A stretch of 64,000 nt of DNA from positions 1-64,000 of the forward strand of contig JAHBSG010000008.1 of the NCBI GenBank assembly GCA_019639235.1. The letters are read 5' to 3'. Of the stretch, positions 52,755-62,458 are shown piece by piece. A model generated the notes under the pieces. The model did not search any database. It saw only the letters and a list, made by a program, of their open reading frames with translations, and was not told the DNA's origin. Source of the DNA: Acidobacteriota bacterium. Its GTDB lineage: Bacteria > Acidobacteriota > Blastocatellia > Pyrinomonadales > Pyrinomonadaceae. Every line of letters begins with the position of its first letter. Within the stretch, counting starts at the first letter, position 1. The position numbers and the translations under genes were made by a program.

Positions 52755-53972
52755 TCACATCCTTATGTCGAGCTCATAGTGCTGCTCTCGATCCGGTTTT
52801 GGTTCCCGGTCAAGCGACGTCAGGTCTTTCCGATTGCGTTTGCGTTTGTACATGTTCTGGTCGGCAGACGCGATCGCCTGCTCGAGCTTGTCGATCGAAT
52901 CGAAGTCGGTGAACCCCCAGGACACTTTGATGTCGATCAGCTCGTCGATCCCGTCAACCTTTACTCCACGTAGAAGGTTTTCGAGCCGGGTCATTCTCAC
53001 TTCCGCCATTTCCGCGTCCATACTTACCATGATCACGAAGAACTCATCGCCGCCCCAGCGATAAATGAGATCCTCAGCCCGCATTAGCGACCTGATCGAT
53101 CCGACCACCATCCGGATCGTTGCATCGCCGGCCGAGTGTCCAAAGCAATCATTGATCGCCTTTAAGCCGTCGATATCAAAGAATCCAACGCATCCATTCA
53201 CGGAAACTCCTTCCGAATTTCCTTGCCGGACGAAGCCATAGAAAGCGTGTCGCGTCAGGGCGGCAGTAAGCGGGTCTGTATGCACCAACTCTTCCAATGT
53301 GCGCTTGGTCTTTTCAAGCTCCGCATTCGCGTCCTCGGCTCTCCGCAGAACCTTTTCGAGCAGAATGATGACCATCCCGAAGCCCAATGCCGTTTGGAGG
53401 ACCATCGTGATCATCGGCGAATAGACCAATAATTCGCTGCGGAGCGGAAATCCCGTTCCGGACAGCGAAACCGCGAAATATCCCGCTGATTGGATCGCGA
53501 GCAGAAGCAGGGAGACGTGCATCACCTTCCACCCGAAGGTCCGCGAGCCGCGACGGCTTAGCGTGACATACCCATAAACATAGAAGCCCACCAAGATCGC
53601 AGCGTGGATCGGAAGCAGTTCGTTGAATTCGGGCGAAAGGAGCGGCAGTGCGATCGCGATGGCGACAAATGGAACGATCGCCGCCTCGTGTTTTGCGTTG
53701 AGCTCAAAGTCGGACTCAAGAGCTTTGCAGCCGGCGATCAAAAGGAAACCGAAGATGTACTCGCCGAGAAAATAATAAGTGAAGAGCATCGTCCCGAACT
53801 CGTCAAAGTCGAACGCGAGCCGAAGTGAAATTAGTGCAAACGACTGGCACAGCCAGGCAACGGCCCAGTATTTCAAGGCAGTAAGCTGCAGCGAACGCCG
53901 AAGGAAAAGCGAGAGTATCGTTATGAGGAATACACTATTCAGCTGGATGAGCAGTGTGATCTTTGTATCCAT
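52755..53972 (-). CDS. membrane diguanylate cyclase (GGDEF)
   Basis: About 405 residues: roughly seven hydrophobic helices (ILYSFL-like ITLLIQLNSVFLITILSLFL, WAVAWLCQSFALISLRL, and others), a coiled linker (AEDANAELEKTKRTLEEL) and a GGDEF domain with the active-site RWGGDEFFVIM. An RAED motif five residues before GGDEF is the RxxD inhibitory I-site. It should make cyclic di-GMP from GTP with product feedback. The start is placed at ATG 53972, directly before the first helix; a 68-codon extension upstream is Pro/Arg-rich and not credible. Confidence 0.92.
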   Translation of the reverse strand: MDTKITLLIQLNSVFLITILSLFLRRSLQLTALKYWAVAWLCQSFALISLRLAFDFDEFGTMLFTYYFLGEYIFGFLLIAGCKALESDFELNAKHEAAIVPFVAIAIALPLLSPEFNELLPIHAAILVGFYVYGYVTLSRRGSRTFGWKVMHVSLLLLAIQSAGYFAVSLSGTGFPLRSELLVYSPMITMVLQTALGFGMVIILLEKVLRRAEDANAELEKTKRTLEELVHTDPLTAALTRHAFYGFVRQGNSEGVSVNGCVGFFDIDGLKAINDCFGHSAGDATIRMVVGSIRSLMRAEDLIYRWGGDEFFVIMVSMDAEMAEVRMTRLENLLRGVKVDGIDELIDIKVSWGFTDFDSIDKLEQAIASADQNMYKRKRNRKDLTSLDREPKPDREQHYELDIRM

Positions 53973-54109
53973 AAGGGCTTTTGGAGAAGCCGGGAGAAGA
54001 AACCGTAGGCGAACTGAAAAAGCGGTTTGAAAGTATTCGAGGATGGAAGGGACGCGAATAGCGTCTCTAAAATTATAGAGTATGTGCGGAGGTGGTGTCC
54101 ATAACTTTT

Positions 54110-55042
54110 TTACCCGAGAATTTCGTGCAATTCCTCCAGGTTCGGTAGTGCGGTCCTTGCACCGACCTCCCGGCAATTAAGAGCCGCAACGGCATTTGCG
54201 GCCCGTGCGCATTCCTCAACAGTGAAACCCCTGAGGACGCCGTACAAAAGCCCCGTTCGAAACGCATCGCCGGCACCGGTAGTGTCTCGGCAAACACCCG
54301 GAACTCGGAAGCCCGGCGTCTTAATGAACTGCCCACCGCAGAGAAGCAATGAACCTTCCGCACCTTGCGTTATGCCTACAATGCCGGCCCCGGTCATTTC
54401 TTCCAGCTTCCGCAGGCCTTCATCGATCGCCACCGTGCCAAAAAGCCTTCGCGGCATGTCCGAGGAAACGATCAAGATATCCGTTAGTTTTAACAATTCG
54501 TCCGTGGCTTCGAACAGGTTATCGAGATCGACCGAAACAAGCGTGCCGGCATCGCGGGCGGCCTTTGCCATCGCTACACAGGCCGCTCCGTCGTGCGGGG
54601 TCATGTGCAGGATCTTCGCACTTTGTGCAACATCGAGCGGAGCTTCGGTTTCCTTGTATTTCAGTCGTTCATCGCGCTTCCAGATCACCGTCCGTTCGCC
54701 GCTCCGGGCATCTATGACAATAAAAGCGATCTGTGTCGAAGCCCCTGCGATCCTTTCGCAGTTAGCGACGTCAACCCCTTCGATCCGAAGGCTTTCGATC
54801 CCAAAGTCGCCTGCATCGTCGTCACCAAACCTACCGGCATATGTGGTCGAGGCCCCGAGCCTCTGCAGCCCCGAGAGCGTGGTCGCAATCTCTCCACCGG
54901 GAAAGCGAAGATAATGGTCAAGTTCGATCTTTGAACCGAATGCCGGATAGCTTGGGACTGTGATGAGAAAATCGACGGCATTCGTGCCGAAGCCGGCAAC
55001 ATCGAAAGGGGCTGATTCACGAAGCTGAAAAGGTAAGTTCAT
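54110..55042 (-). CDS. PfkB-family carbohydrate kinase
   Basis: The 310-residue protein is a ribokinase-fold sugar kinase. It has the N-terminal GFGTNAVDFLITV and FPGGEIATTLSGLQRLG signature, and the C-terminal anion-hole motif DTTGAGDAFRTG with catalytic Asp. GITQGAEGSLLL precedes it. The sugar is unknown. An A/T-rich TAAAAT lies ten bases before the ATG on the minus strand. It is divergent from the zinc-ribbon gene and lies 137 bases before the diguanylate cyclase on the same strand. Confidence 0.92.
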   Translation of the reverse strand: MNLPFQLRESAPFDVAGFGTNAVDFLITVPSYPAFGSKIELDHYLRFPGGEIATTLSGLQRLGASTTYAGRFGDDDAGDFGIESLRIEGVDVANCERIAGASTQIAFIVIDARSGERTVIWKRDERLKYKETEAPLDVAQSAKILHMTPHDGAACVAMAKAARDAGTLVSVDLDNLFEATDELLKLTDILIVSSDMPRRLFGTVAIDEGLRKLEEMTGAGIVGITQGAEGSLLLCGGQFIKTPGFRVPGVCRDTTGAGDAFRTGLLYGVLRGFTVEECARAANAVAALNCREVGARTALPNLEELHEILG

Positions 55043-55186
55043 CTGCAGACCATTTTATCGACGGCTTCGTCAAATTCCTCTCCTCGTATCTTGCTTAGTT
55101 GAGCGGCTAGAGGGTAAATTTGAAAAGTCCGTACAGCAAATTGAAAGCAAGTCCTAAGCTTAACCAACATCCGGAGTAAAACGAAA

Positions 55187-55405
55187 ATGCCGACTGCGAT
55201 CTGCCCAGAGTGTGATGAGGAAGTATATGTTGAAGCCGATGCCGAACAAGGAGACAAGGTCAATTGTGAAGAATGTGGTTCTGACCTGATCGTTGTCGGC
55301 CTTGACCCCATTGAACTAGATCTGAAGGTCGATTCGGATGACGATGATTACGATGAAGACGACGAGGACTATGATTCGTATGACTACGACGACGACCGGT
55401 ACTAG
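55187..55405 (+). CDS. LysW-like zinc-ribbon protein with a highly acidic tail
   Basis: Only 72 residues. Two CxxC pairs (CPECDEEVYVEADAEQGDKV then CEECGSDLIVVGLDPIELDL) form a zinc ribbon very similar to LysW/ArgW, the amino-group carrier proteins of lysine and arginine biosynthesis. Instead of the EDWGE C-terminus that LysW needs to attach its substrate, the last ~25 residues are Asp/Tyr-rich and end DDDRY. No lysX, lysZ or lysY gene is nearby. It may therefore be a LysW-derived protein with another role. The reading frame is short but clearly coding. Confidence 0.8.
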   Translation: MPTAICPECDEEVYVEADAEQGDKVNCEECGSDLIVVGLDPIELDLKVDSDDDDYDEDDEDYDSYDYDDDRY

Positions 55406-55427
55406 TGTCGCCCGGCTGGGCATTACG

Positions 55428-56432
55428 TCAGTCCTCTAGTTTGTACCCTGATCTATTTTGTTTGATCTCATACCCCTTGACCGATTCTATCTTCACAGAT
55501 CGGAATTCATTTTTTTCGCCCGGCGCCGGATAGAATGCGAGAACATAACTTTCGTCGATCGCCGCAGCTAATCGAGAAAGTATCGGGTCAAGGCTCTTCT
55601 CTGTAGCGAGAATGCTGATCCCGCCCGTTAACTCGGTCAACCGGCTCGCCTCGAAGGGGGTTATGACGGGGCGTTTACCGCGATCCAATCGCGAAAAGGA
55701 CGGCAGAATGACTGAGTGAACGCTTACACCCGCCTTGTTCGCCCGCTCGATCACTGTTTTTGACGAAACCACATCCCCAACCGGAAAACCGTCTGTTATC
55801 ACGATCACGGCACGCTGCGGGATCTGCCCGGCTGCGGCCTTCGGGCCGTTCCTTACGATCGTCCGCACTGCAGCATCCACCGCGTCGTAGGCATGGGTCG
55901 AAAGCCCGTCCCGATCGTGCCGGAGGCGGCCGAGTCGATCGATCAGCCTTTCTCGCCGATTGGTAAAGGGAACGACCGTCTTAACATCCATCGCAAAGGT
56001 CAATACTGAAAAATACGCATCCGGCCCCTCAAGCCGGCGGGCAAACTCACCGAGCGACGTTCGCAGCCGTTCCAATTCGGCCTCGGTCATGCTGCCGGAC
56101 ACATCAAGAGCAAAAACGACGGCGAGCGGCCTTTTCCCGAGCGGACGCGTCATCGGTTGGAAGAAGTCGATCTTACGCTCGGATCCGTTCTCAAATACAC
56201 GAAAATCACTTGCTGACAAACCGCTGACCGGCTTCCCCTCGGCATCCGTCGCTCGCACTTCAAAGCTTACAAGCTCAGTTTCAACCCTGATCACGTTCTC
56301 ATTCTGTGCCGTGGCGATCGTCGAAAGCATTGACAGGACCAAGGCCACCAGTGCCGCCGGGACAAAGCTGCGCGACGCCGCGACATATGCGTCGAGCCTT
56401 CTGCCAATTTGATAGATTTCGGTCATTCTCAT
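55428..56432 (-). CDS. VWFA domain protein (acidobacterial type)
   Basis: The 334-residue protein has an N-terminal hydrophobic segment (FVPAALVALVLSMLSTIATAQ). It then has the acidobacterial VWFA-related pattern: IRVETELVSFEVRATDAEG, LSASDFRVFENGSERKIDFF, then the A-domain with MIDAS motif DVSGSM (~110-115) and VIVITDGFPVGD. These proteins bind metal-dependent ligands; their role is not known. It is divergent from the HD-GYP gene. The C-terminal part, IKQNRSGYKL, ends the protein directly beside the zinc-ribbon gene's 3' end. Confidence 0.9.
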   Translation of the reverse strand: MRMTEIYQIGRRLDAYVAASRSFVPAALVALVLSMLSTIATAQNENVIRVETELVSFEVRATDAEGKPVSGLSASDFRVFENGSERKIDFFQPMTRPLGKRPLAVVFALDVSGSMTEAELERLRTSLGEFARRLEGPDAYFSVLTFAMDVKTVVPFTNRRERLIDRLGRLRHDRDGLSTHAYDAVDAAVRTIVRNGPKAAAGQIPQRAVIVITDGFPVGDVVSSKTVIERANKAGVSVHSVILPSFSRLDRGKRPVITPFEASRLTELTGGISILATEKSLDPILSRLAAAIDESYVLAFYPAPGEKNEFRSVKIESVKGYEIKQNRSGYKLED

Positions 56433-56573
56433 CGGTCAGCCTGATGCAATTAACAGTATAGCTTCACCCGCATCGAGCGAAAACCACGGTTTTTCCGCGT
56501 AGTTGATTCCTAGGGCGTTGGCACGAGGTTTGAAAGCCGGTGTTGCGGGAGTCTCGATCGTTACCTGCGTTAT

Positions 56574-59141
56574 ATGTCGATGGGAGTGTCAAAATTTGGC
56601 TTGGTGGATTCAAAGGTTGAACTGGTCGTTCTGGTCGCCGGAATTCTGGCGATGTTCTACGCCGTCACAGCCGCTCTCTCACTAAGCTTTCCCGATTTTA
56701 CTCTGCTCGTTGCCTCCTGCCTGATCGCAGCATTGATCGGCCGCTTCAAGCTAACGATCCCGTCAACAAGCATCACCTTCGACCCAAGGCTCGTTATGAG
56801 TTTCTGGGCGGCGGTCTGGCTCGGGATTCCGGGCGCGGTTCTTGTTACCCTGGCTGCCTTGATCTCGGAAATGGCCGAGGAGCATGATACTGCTCCACCT
56901 GACATCGCGAGGCTTGCGGCTGAGGTCCTCGTGATCCTGGTCTCTGCCCACGCCTATTCATTGGCGATCGCAAACTTTCAAAGCAAGGCAGGCACGCTCA
57001 CACTTGGCGGCGGTTCTGTACCGGTCGAAATAATACTTGCCGTGTTTGTGATGGCAGCCGTTTACTTTCTGTTCGCCGTTCTGACAACCGGGTTACGGGC
57101 CGAGGCCAGATCAGCAAAGGATCGACGAGCAGCCACAGAAAAGCCAACCGTCATCGCTCGCAGTACGATCGTCGCGATCCTATCGACGCTCCTGCTGGTG
57201 CTTGCGGTCAACCATTTTGGGCTCGAGCTCGCCTGGCTTGCCGTTCCGGCCGCAGTGGCTGTCAAGCTCGCTCACCGAATACACGTCCGAAGCCTAGAGG
57301 CCAAGACCGCGGAGATAAAAGAGGCCAGCCGTTTACACCTCGCCACCGTAGAGGCGTTAGCAACGGCCATCGACGCCAGAGACCAGGTAGGGCTCGGACA
57401 CGTACGCCGAACGCAGATCTATGCGGTCGGGCTTGGGCGGATCCTTGGCCTTTCGGAAAGCGATATCAGCGCGTTGAAGATGGGCGCTTTACTTCACGAT
57501 ATCGGTAAGCTGGCGGTGCCGGATCACATTTTGAATAAGCCGGACGGCCTGACGCCGGCAGAGGCAGAGAAGACGAAGATCCATTGTTCGGTCGGAGCTT
57601 CGATACTTGAAAAGGTAGGGTTTCCGTATCCGGTCGTTCCAACCGTAAAGTACCACCATGAAGCCTGGGACGGAACCGGATATCCCGAGGGCCTGAGGGG
57701 CAGGAAAATTCCGGTCACTGCTCGGATCATTGCCCTCGCCGATATGTTCGATACTCTTCAGGAAGATCGGCCGTACCGAAAAGCGGTCGCTCGGCAGGAC
57801 GCGATCGAAACAGTGAGGGCACTTGCGGGCAGCAAATTCGACCCGATGCTGACAGACATATTCCTTAGAAACCTTGAGATCTTCGAAGCCGAGATCGAGG
57901 CAAACGGACTTGGCCCCGAATCGATCGGAAACGGACAGGCGGTCGGTGATCTGAGGCTCGATGATTCGGTCAATCCGAACTATGTTGACCAGATCAAGCG
58001 GGCAAATCACGAAGCGTTCACCCTTTTCTCACTCGCAAGGGATTTTAGCGGGGCGTTGAACCTTTCCGAGACACTGGAATTGCTTTCCCTTAAGCTTAAG
58101 GACTTCATTCCCTACGAAACGTGCGTTGTATATCTTCTCGACCCCAACGCCGACACGGCGAATGCGGTGCATGCGACCGGGAAGCACGCTGGGGATGTTT
58201 TAGGCCGCCGGCTCATTTTAGGGGAAGGAGCGACCGGCTTTGCCCTTCGCTCGCGCAAACCGGTCGGGAATGTTGACCCGGCGCTCGACTTCGCGTTCAG
58301 CGGTGCCGAGATGGCCGCTTCTTTCAAGACGATGGCCGCGGTCCCACTGATCGCAGAGGACCGCCTCATTGGAGTGGTTTCGCTCTACGCAGCCAAGATC
58401 GATAGCTTCCAGGACGAGCACCTCCGCATTTTCGAGACGGTCGCGAAGATCGCCGCCGATGCTATCGAAAAGGCGATGGAGCATGCCGAGACGCGGCTCC
58501 ATGCCCACACGGATGCTCTCACAGGCTTGCCGAACTCGAGAGCGTTGATCGCCGAGTTTACGAAAGAGGTTCAGCGGGCCGGCCGCAACGGCACAAGTTT
58601 TCAGATGCTTGTGCTCGACCTCGACGGGTTCAAGCAGGTGAACGATACCTACGGCCATAAGTTTGGCGATTCGATGCTACGCGGGATCGGGAACATCATT
58701 CGCGAACAGCTCAGGGAATATGATTTTCTTGCGCGATATGGCGGTGACGAATTCGTTGCCATCGTGCCCGAGACGGACCTCGAGTTCGTCCGGGGCCTGA
58801 GCAGGCGTATCGAGGATGCCGTCTCGGCCTTTGAGTTGGCCGAAGACGGTGGAACGGCCAGGGTCGGGATCAGTATCGGTTCGGCGGCATATCCTTCAGC
58901 CGGACAGACCTTCGATGAGCTGATCCAGATCGCCGACCGCGAAATGTACCGTGCAAAAGAATTTCACCGGCTACGCAGAGCCGGAGCGGAGCAATTGATC
59001 GAGGTCGAACAGGCCGCGGCAAGCGACTCTCCGGAGATTCCTCGCTCAGGTACGTATCGGCATGTTAGGCACCAACCGCGTGCGGCCGAAAAGCCGTTGA
59101 ATGCAGAAGGGCCGATCATCTCTACCGATTCCGTGCAATGA
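56574..59141 (+). CDS. HD-GYP - GAF - GGDEF cyclic-di-GMP protein with membrane domain
   Basis: The 855-residue protein has an N-terminal membrane domain (residues ~10-235, about seven helices). An HD-GYP phosphodiesterase domain (~250-430) follows, with LLHDIGKLAVPDHIL, KYHHEAWDGTGYPEGLRG and GYP intact. Then come a GAF-like domain (~480-640) and a GGDEF domain (~665-815) with ARYGGDEFVAI and an RxxD I-site (REYD). Having both hydrolase and cyclase domains with intact motifs suggests a bifunctional or switch enzyme. The C-terminus is a charged, unstructured tail (from about 818). It is convergent with tamA (6 bases). Confidence 0.93.
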   Translation: MSMGVSKFGLVDSKVELVVLVAGILAMFYAVTAALSLSFPDFTLLVASCLIAALIGRFKLTIPSTSITFDPRLVMSFWAAVWLGIPGAVLVTLAALISEMAEEHDTAPPDIARLAAEVLVILVSAHAYSLAIANFQSKAGTLTLGGGSVPVEIILAVFVMAAVYFLFAVLTTGLRAEARSAKDRRAATEKPTVIARSTIVAILSTLLLVLAVNHFGLELAWLAVPAAVAVKLAHRIHVRSLEAKTAEIKEASRLHLATVEALATAIDARDQVGLGHVRRTQIYAVGLGRILGLSESDISALKMGALLHDIGKLAVPDHILNKPDGLTPAEAEKTKIHCSVGASILEKVGFPYPVVPTVKYHHEAWDGTGYPEGLRGRKIPVTARIIALADMFDTLQEDRPYRKAVARQDAIETVRALAGSKFDPMLTDIFLRNLEIFEAEIEANGLGPESIGNGQAVGDLRLDDSVNPNYVDQIKRANHEAFTLFSLARDFSGALNLSETLELLSLKLKDFIPYETCVVYLLDPNADTANAVHATGKHAGDVLGRRLILGEGATGFALRSRKPVGNVDPALDFAFSGAEMAASFKTMAAVPLIAEDRLIGVVSLYAAKIDSFQDEHLRIFETVAKIAADAIEKAMEHAETRLHAHTDALTGLPNSRALIAEFTKEVQRAGRNGTSFQMLVLDLDGFKQVNDTYGHKFGDSMLRGIGNIIREQLREYDFLARYGGDEFVAIVPETDLEFVRGLSRRIEDAVSAFELAEDGGTARVGISIGSAAYPSAGQTFDELIQIADREMYRAKEFHRLRRAGAEQLIEVEQAAASDSPEIPRSGTYRHVRHQPRAAEKPLNAEGPIISTDSVQ

Positions 59142-59146
59142 CCGGC

Positions 59147-62100
59147 CTAGAATGCCTGCGAAAAGCGGAAGTGTAACTGTCCTTGCGGAAGGCGGAAGAA
59201 TGCGGGAGGATTTGGCCCCTGAGGGATGATGAACGACGGCGGATTTAGCAGGTAACCGTAGTCGACCGCGAATTCTCCGCCAACGGGGGTCTTGAGCCTA
59301 AGGCCGACCCCAACGGTGTGTGACCACAGGGCACGAAGGTTACGGCGAAAAACGTCGCTTTCCGGGATCGATGCTCGCCTAAATATGTCGCTCGGCCGAC
59401 GAAAGACGTTGCCTCCGTCGTAGAATGGGACAAGGCGTACGGTCTTCGAGACCGGCACCCTCGCCTCCACATTCACGACCGCAAGCGCATTCCCACCGAA
59501 AGGAACCGTAAAGGGATCAAGAAAGACCGATTCGCCGTTACTGTTGCGGAACTCACCCTGCGGTACTACAACGACCCGCGGCCCGGCAGATTCGAAATCG
59601 AATCCACGCAGCGTGGTCGAACCGCCGGCGAAGAAGCGTTCGCTGATGGGAAGAATTCCTTCGAGGTCCGGAAACTCATCCGAAGAGAACCGCTCCCGTT
59701 TTGAGAAAACATTTGCAACACCAAGTATTCCCCGTGCCGCGATCGTCGTGTTCCGGAGCTTTGGAAACGTGTAGTAGTAATTGTACGAAGCCTGGAATTT
59801 ATTGAAGCCGATATTTGCCCCGAGAGCCGGCAGCGACACATTGTATTCGGCCGTAAAATAATCGCCGTTCGTGGGGTCACTCGCGTTATAGCGGCACGGG
59901 TCGCCGGGCTCGCCGCGTTGAATTATCTCGAGGACCGTGTACTCGATGCCGCACCTTCGCCGCGTATCTCTGACGAAGGTTGCCCCAAAGCCGGAGATGC
60001 GTATCCGATCGTCAGGCTCCAGCAGATCGCGGATCAAAAGGCTGTCTATGTTCGTCAGGCGGACGTTCTCAAACCGGTATTTGAAAAAAAGCAGAGAACG
60101 GTCCTTAAGGCTGAGAGTACGATTCGTTTCGGCGGTCAAGGTCAGGCGGTCGAGCGTTGGGCTGCCGGCGGGCTGTCCAAATTCATCGATCGGATTCCCT
60201 TCGTCGTCCAGCCGCTGAACGATCCCGAACGTTCCTCGGTCGAACGCCGAGCGAAAGAACCGCGTCACGGTCGAATCTCTTTGGTACTGCGCTGAGATGG
60301 TCAACGGTGCGAACCTGCGTTCACGATCCGGAAGAAACCGCGGGTTAACGAAATCGATCTGGAATAACTGCCGCCGCTGGCTCCAGCGAACGCTGGCTCC
60401 GCCCTGCCACAAATTCCCGAGCAGGTTGAAGTGTCGAATATCGGCAAAGCCACTCCAGCCGACATCGGTCGAAAACCCTCCGCCGTATTGCAGCAATCTA
60501 GGCTTTTGCTCCTGAACGTCGATGACGACATCGGCAAGTCTGTCTCCGCCGGGTGTATTGCCTGCAGGGCGTGCCGATATATTCGCACGTTCGAACGCGT
60601 CGGTGGCGTACAAGGCCTGCTCGCTCGCGTAAACATCCGCCGACCTTAGCAGCTCGCCGTTCTTCATCGAAACGGCTCTCTCGATCGCCTCTGTCTTGGT
60701 CAGTTGATTTCCGACCACAAGGATTCGGTTAACGAAGACCGGCTTGCCTTCGTTCTGAATGTTGTAGATCAACTTGTATCTCGGCGAGCCGGTATCGGGA
60801 TCCGCAGGAAGTTCGTCGAACGCGAAGTTTACGCTCGCGTCGAAATAGCCTCGCTCTGAGTAGAACGTCGCAAGAGCACGCTGGCCGTTGCGCACGCGTG
60901 CAATTGAAATATTTCGGCCGGCAATATTCGGAAGAACGCTGCCAAGTTCGTCATTCGAGAAAGCCGAGTTCCCACGAATCTCAACTTCCGTGATGACGGT
61001 CGGTACACCCTCATCCACAACAAAGGTAATGATCAGGTTCTCGCCGTCAAGCGACACGCCTCGATTCACACGGACCTCAGCATTCCTGTAGCCGAGTTCA
61101 CGAAGCACCGACCGGATCGCCAGAGAGTCATTCTCGAGAAGCCGTTGGCTCGTGTAACCTCGTCCATAACCAAATAGCGGGATAACGCCGAGAAAATTAG
61201 CCTCTTGCGATTCGAGAATGCTTCGGATCTCTTCTATGTCAAAAAGGTCCGTTCCTCGTAGCCTTATCTCGACGAGCTTCAACCTTCGATTAAGTTCGAC
61301 CAAGTATTTGATGCTGACCTTTCGGCCGGCGAGTTCTGCACTGTTAAGCGAAGAGCAAATGAACTCCGACTCGGCGGGCATTCCATCAGCCGGCGGCGTG
61401 ATAGGCGGGTCGACCGAGCACACGGATCGGACATCGGCAAAGAAATAGCCGCGTTCCTGAAAGTGGTTCTCCAGCCGTCTTTCACCCTCAATGATCGCCG
61501 CGAGATCGATGGTCCCTTCTCTTTTTACCGGCAGCAGCCTTCTCTGTGTTCCTTCGCCGACGCCGGCTCCTTCGGAGACCACTTCGACCTCGACCTCCGG
61601 CCCTGCGGATCCGCGAATTTCGACCGAGATCGTGTTTGACTCACTGTCATAGATCAAACGCGGCTCATTGATACTCGGTGCAAGAAATCCGGCATCACGA
61701 AGATTGGTGCGGATACGCTCGACGTCATCTGCGAGCCGTTGCCCGGAATACTCAGTTCCTTTCTTAAGGCGGATCCCGCGGTAAAGCTCTTCATTGTTCG
61801 CTCCCTGAACCGCGATCGTGAATTCGTTAACGGTAGCTCGGGGCCCGGCCGAGACAATGAACCGTATCGCAACGTCATTACCTGATTGAAGGCGATCTTG
61901 TTCGTAAGAAGCTTCGGCCCGGTAAAATCCTCGTTCGCGCAGGTACTCGACGATCAGGTCAGCATTCGTCTGCAGCGTGCGTTCGGTCACCGTTGCTCCC
62001 GGATCGAGAAGGTTCAGCCTTAGCAGCAGTTCCTGCTCGGTCACTCCCGTGGTCTCACTGTCAGTTATATCGACCGTCACCCGCCGTGCTACCGTTCTTC

Positions 62101-62458
62101 GCTTTATCCGAAATGTGAGTTCGATCCCGCCCGTTTCAGTTTGCCTTGTTTCGGCCGCGACGGTCTCGGCTGTGCCGGAATCGAAGATCGAGGCGATAGC
62201 ATCGCGAAGCCTTACGGCAGAGTATGTTTCGCCGAGAGCTGTTGCGGCGAGTAGCCGATACCTTTCGGCCTCAGGGATGTCGCTGGATGTCTCTTCGAGA
62301 ACGATCCTAATGGCATCGATCTTTCGGCCGTCCAGTTCCGTCTGTGCCTCCGCTGCGACCGCGAAAAGTGGGAGCCCTATCAGAAATGCGGTCACCAATC
62401 GCAGAAGATGCGACGGAGGCCGGGCGGGTCGGGCTAGCTCGCGGGGGCGTTCGATCAA
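59147..62458 (-). CDS. outer-membrane assembly factor TamA/BamA-like (Omp85)
   Basis: The 1103-residue Omp85 protein has a signal peptide (LPLFAVAAEAQ) and several POTRA domains (residues ~35-690, for example DAIRIVLEETSSDI, VRRVTVDI-like strands and the VVGNQLTKTEAIERAV unit). The C-terminal 16-strand barrel contains the loop motif GGSTTLRGFDFESAGP and ends HFRFSQAF. It is much longer than E. coli TamA (577) and BamA (810), with more POTRA repeats. Two Cys pairs (around residues 345/372 and in the barrel near RRRCGIEY / GDPCRY) may form disulphides. The start overlaps tamB by four bases. Confidence 0.9.
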   Translation of the reverse strand: MIERPRELARPARPPSHLLRLVTAFLIGLPLFAVAAEAQTELDGRKIDAIRIVLEETSSDIPEAERYRLLAATALGETYSAVRLRDAIASIFDSGTAETVAAETRQTETGGIELTFRIKRRTVARRVTVDITDSETTGVTEQELLLRLNLLDPGATVTERTLQTNADLIVEYLRERGFYRAEASYEQDRLQSGNDVAIRFIVSAGPRATVNEFTIAVQGANNEELYRGIRLKKGTEYSGQRLADDVERIRTNLRDAGFLAPSINEPRLIYDSESNTISVEIRGSAGPEVEVEVVSEGAGVGEGTQRRLLPVKREGTIDLAAIIEGERRLENHFQERGYFFADVRSVCSVDPPITPPADGMPAESEFICSSLNSAELAGRKVSIKYLVELNRRLKLVEIRLRGTDLFDIEEIRSILESQEANFLGVIPLFGYGRGYTSQRLLENDSLAIRSVLRELGYRNAEVRVNRGVSLDGENLIITFVVDEGVPTVITEVEIRGNSAFSNDELGSVLPNIAGRNISIARVRNGQRALATFYSERGYFDASVNFAFDELPADPDTGSPRYKLIYNIQNEGKPVFVNRILVVGNQLTKTEAIERAVSMKNGELLRSADVYASEQALYATDAFERANISARPAGNTPGGDRLADVVIDVQEQKPRLLQYGGGFSTDVGWSGFADIRHFNLLGNLWQGGASVRWSQRRQLFQIDFVNPRFLPDRERRFAPLTISAQYQRDSTVTRFFRSAFDRGTFGIVQRLDDEGNPIDEFGQPAGSPTLDRLTLTAETNRTLSLKDRSLLFFKYRFENVRLTNIDSLLIRDLLEPDDRIRISGFGATFVRDTRRRCGIEYTVLEIIQRGEPGDPCRYNASDPTNGDYFTAEYNVSLPALGANIGFNKFQASYNYYYTFPKLRNTTIAARGILGVANVFSKRERFSSDEFPDLEGILPISERFFAGGSTTLRGFDFESAGPRVVVVPQGEFRNSNGESVFLDPFTVPFGGNALAVVNVEARVPVSKTVRLVPFYDGGNVFRRPSDIFRRASIPESDVFRRNLRALWSHTVGVGLRLKTPVGGEFAVDYGYLLNPPSFIIPQGPNPPAFFRLPQGQLHFRFSQAF

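Noticed and set aside
53973..54176. N-terminal extension of the diguanylate cyclase to 54176
   Set aside because: The added 68 residues are Pro/Arg-rich and overlap the end of the sugar-kinase gene; the first transmembrane helix starts right after ATG 53972.
55187..55405. Calling the zinc-ribbon protein a true LysW lysine/arginine biosynthesis carrier
   Set aside because: The essential EDWGE terminus is missing and no partner genes are near.
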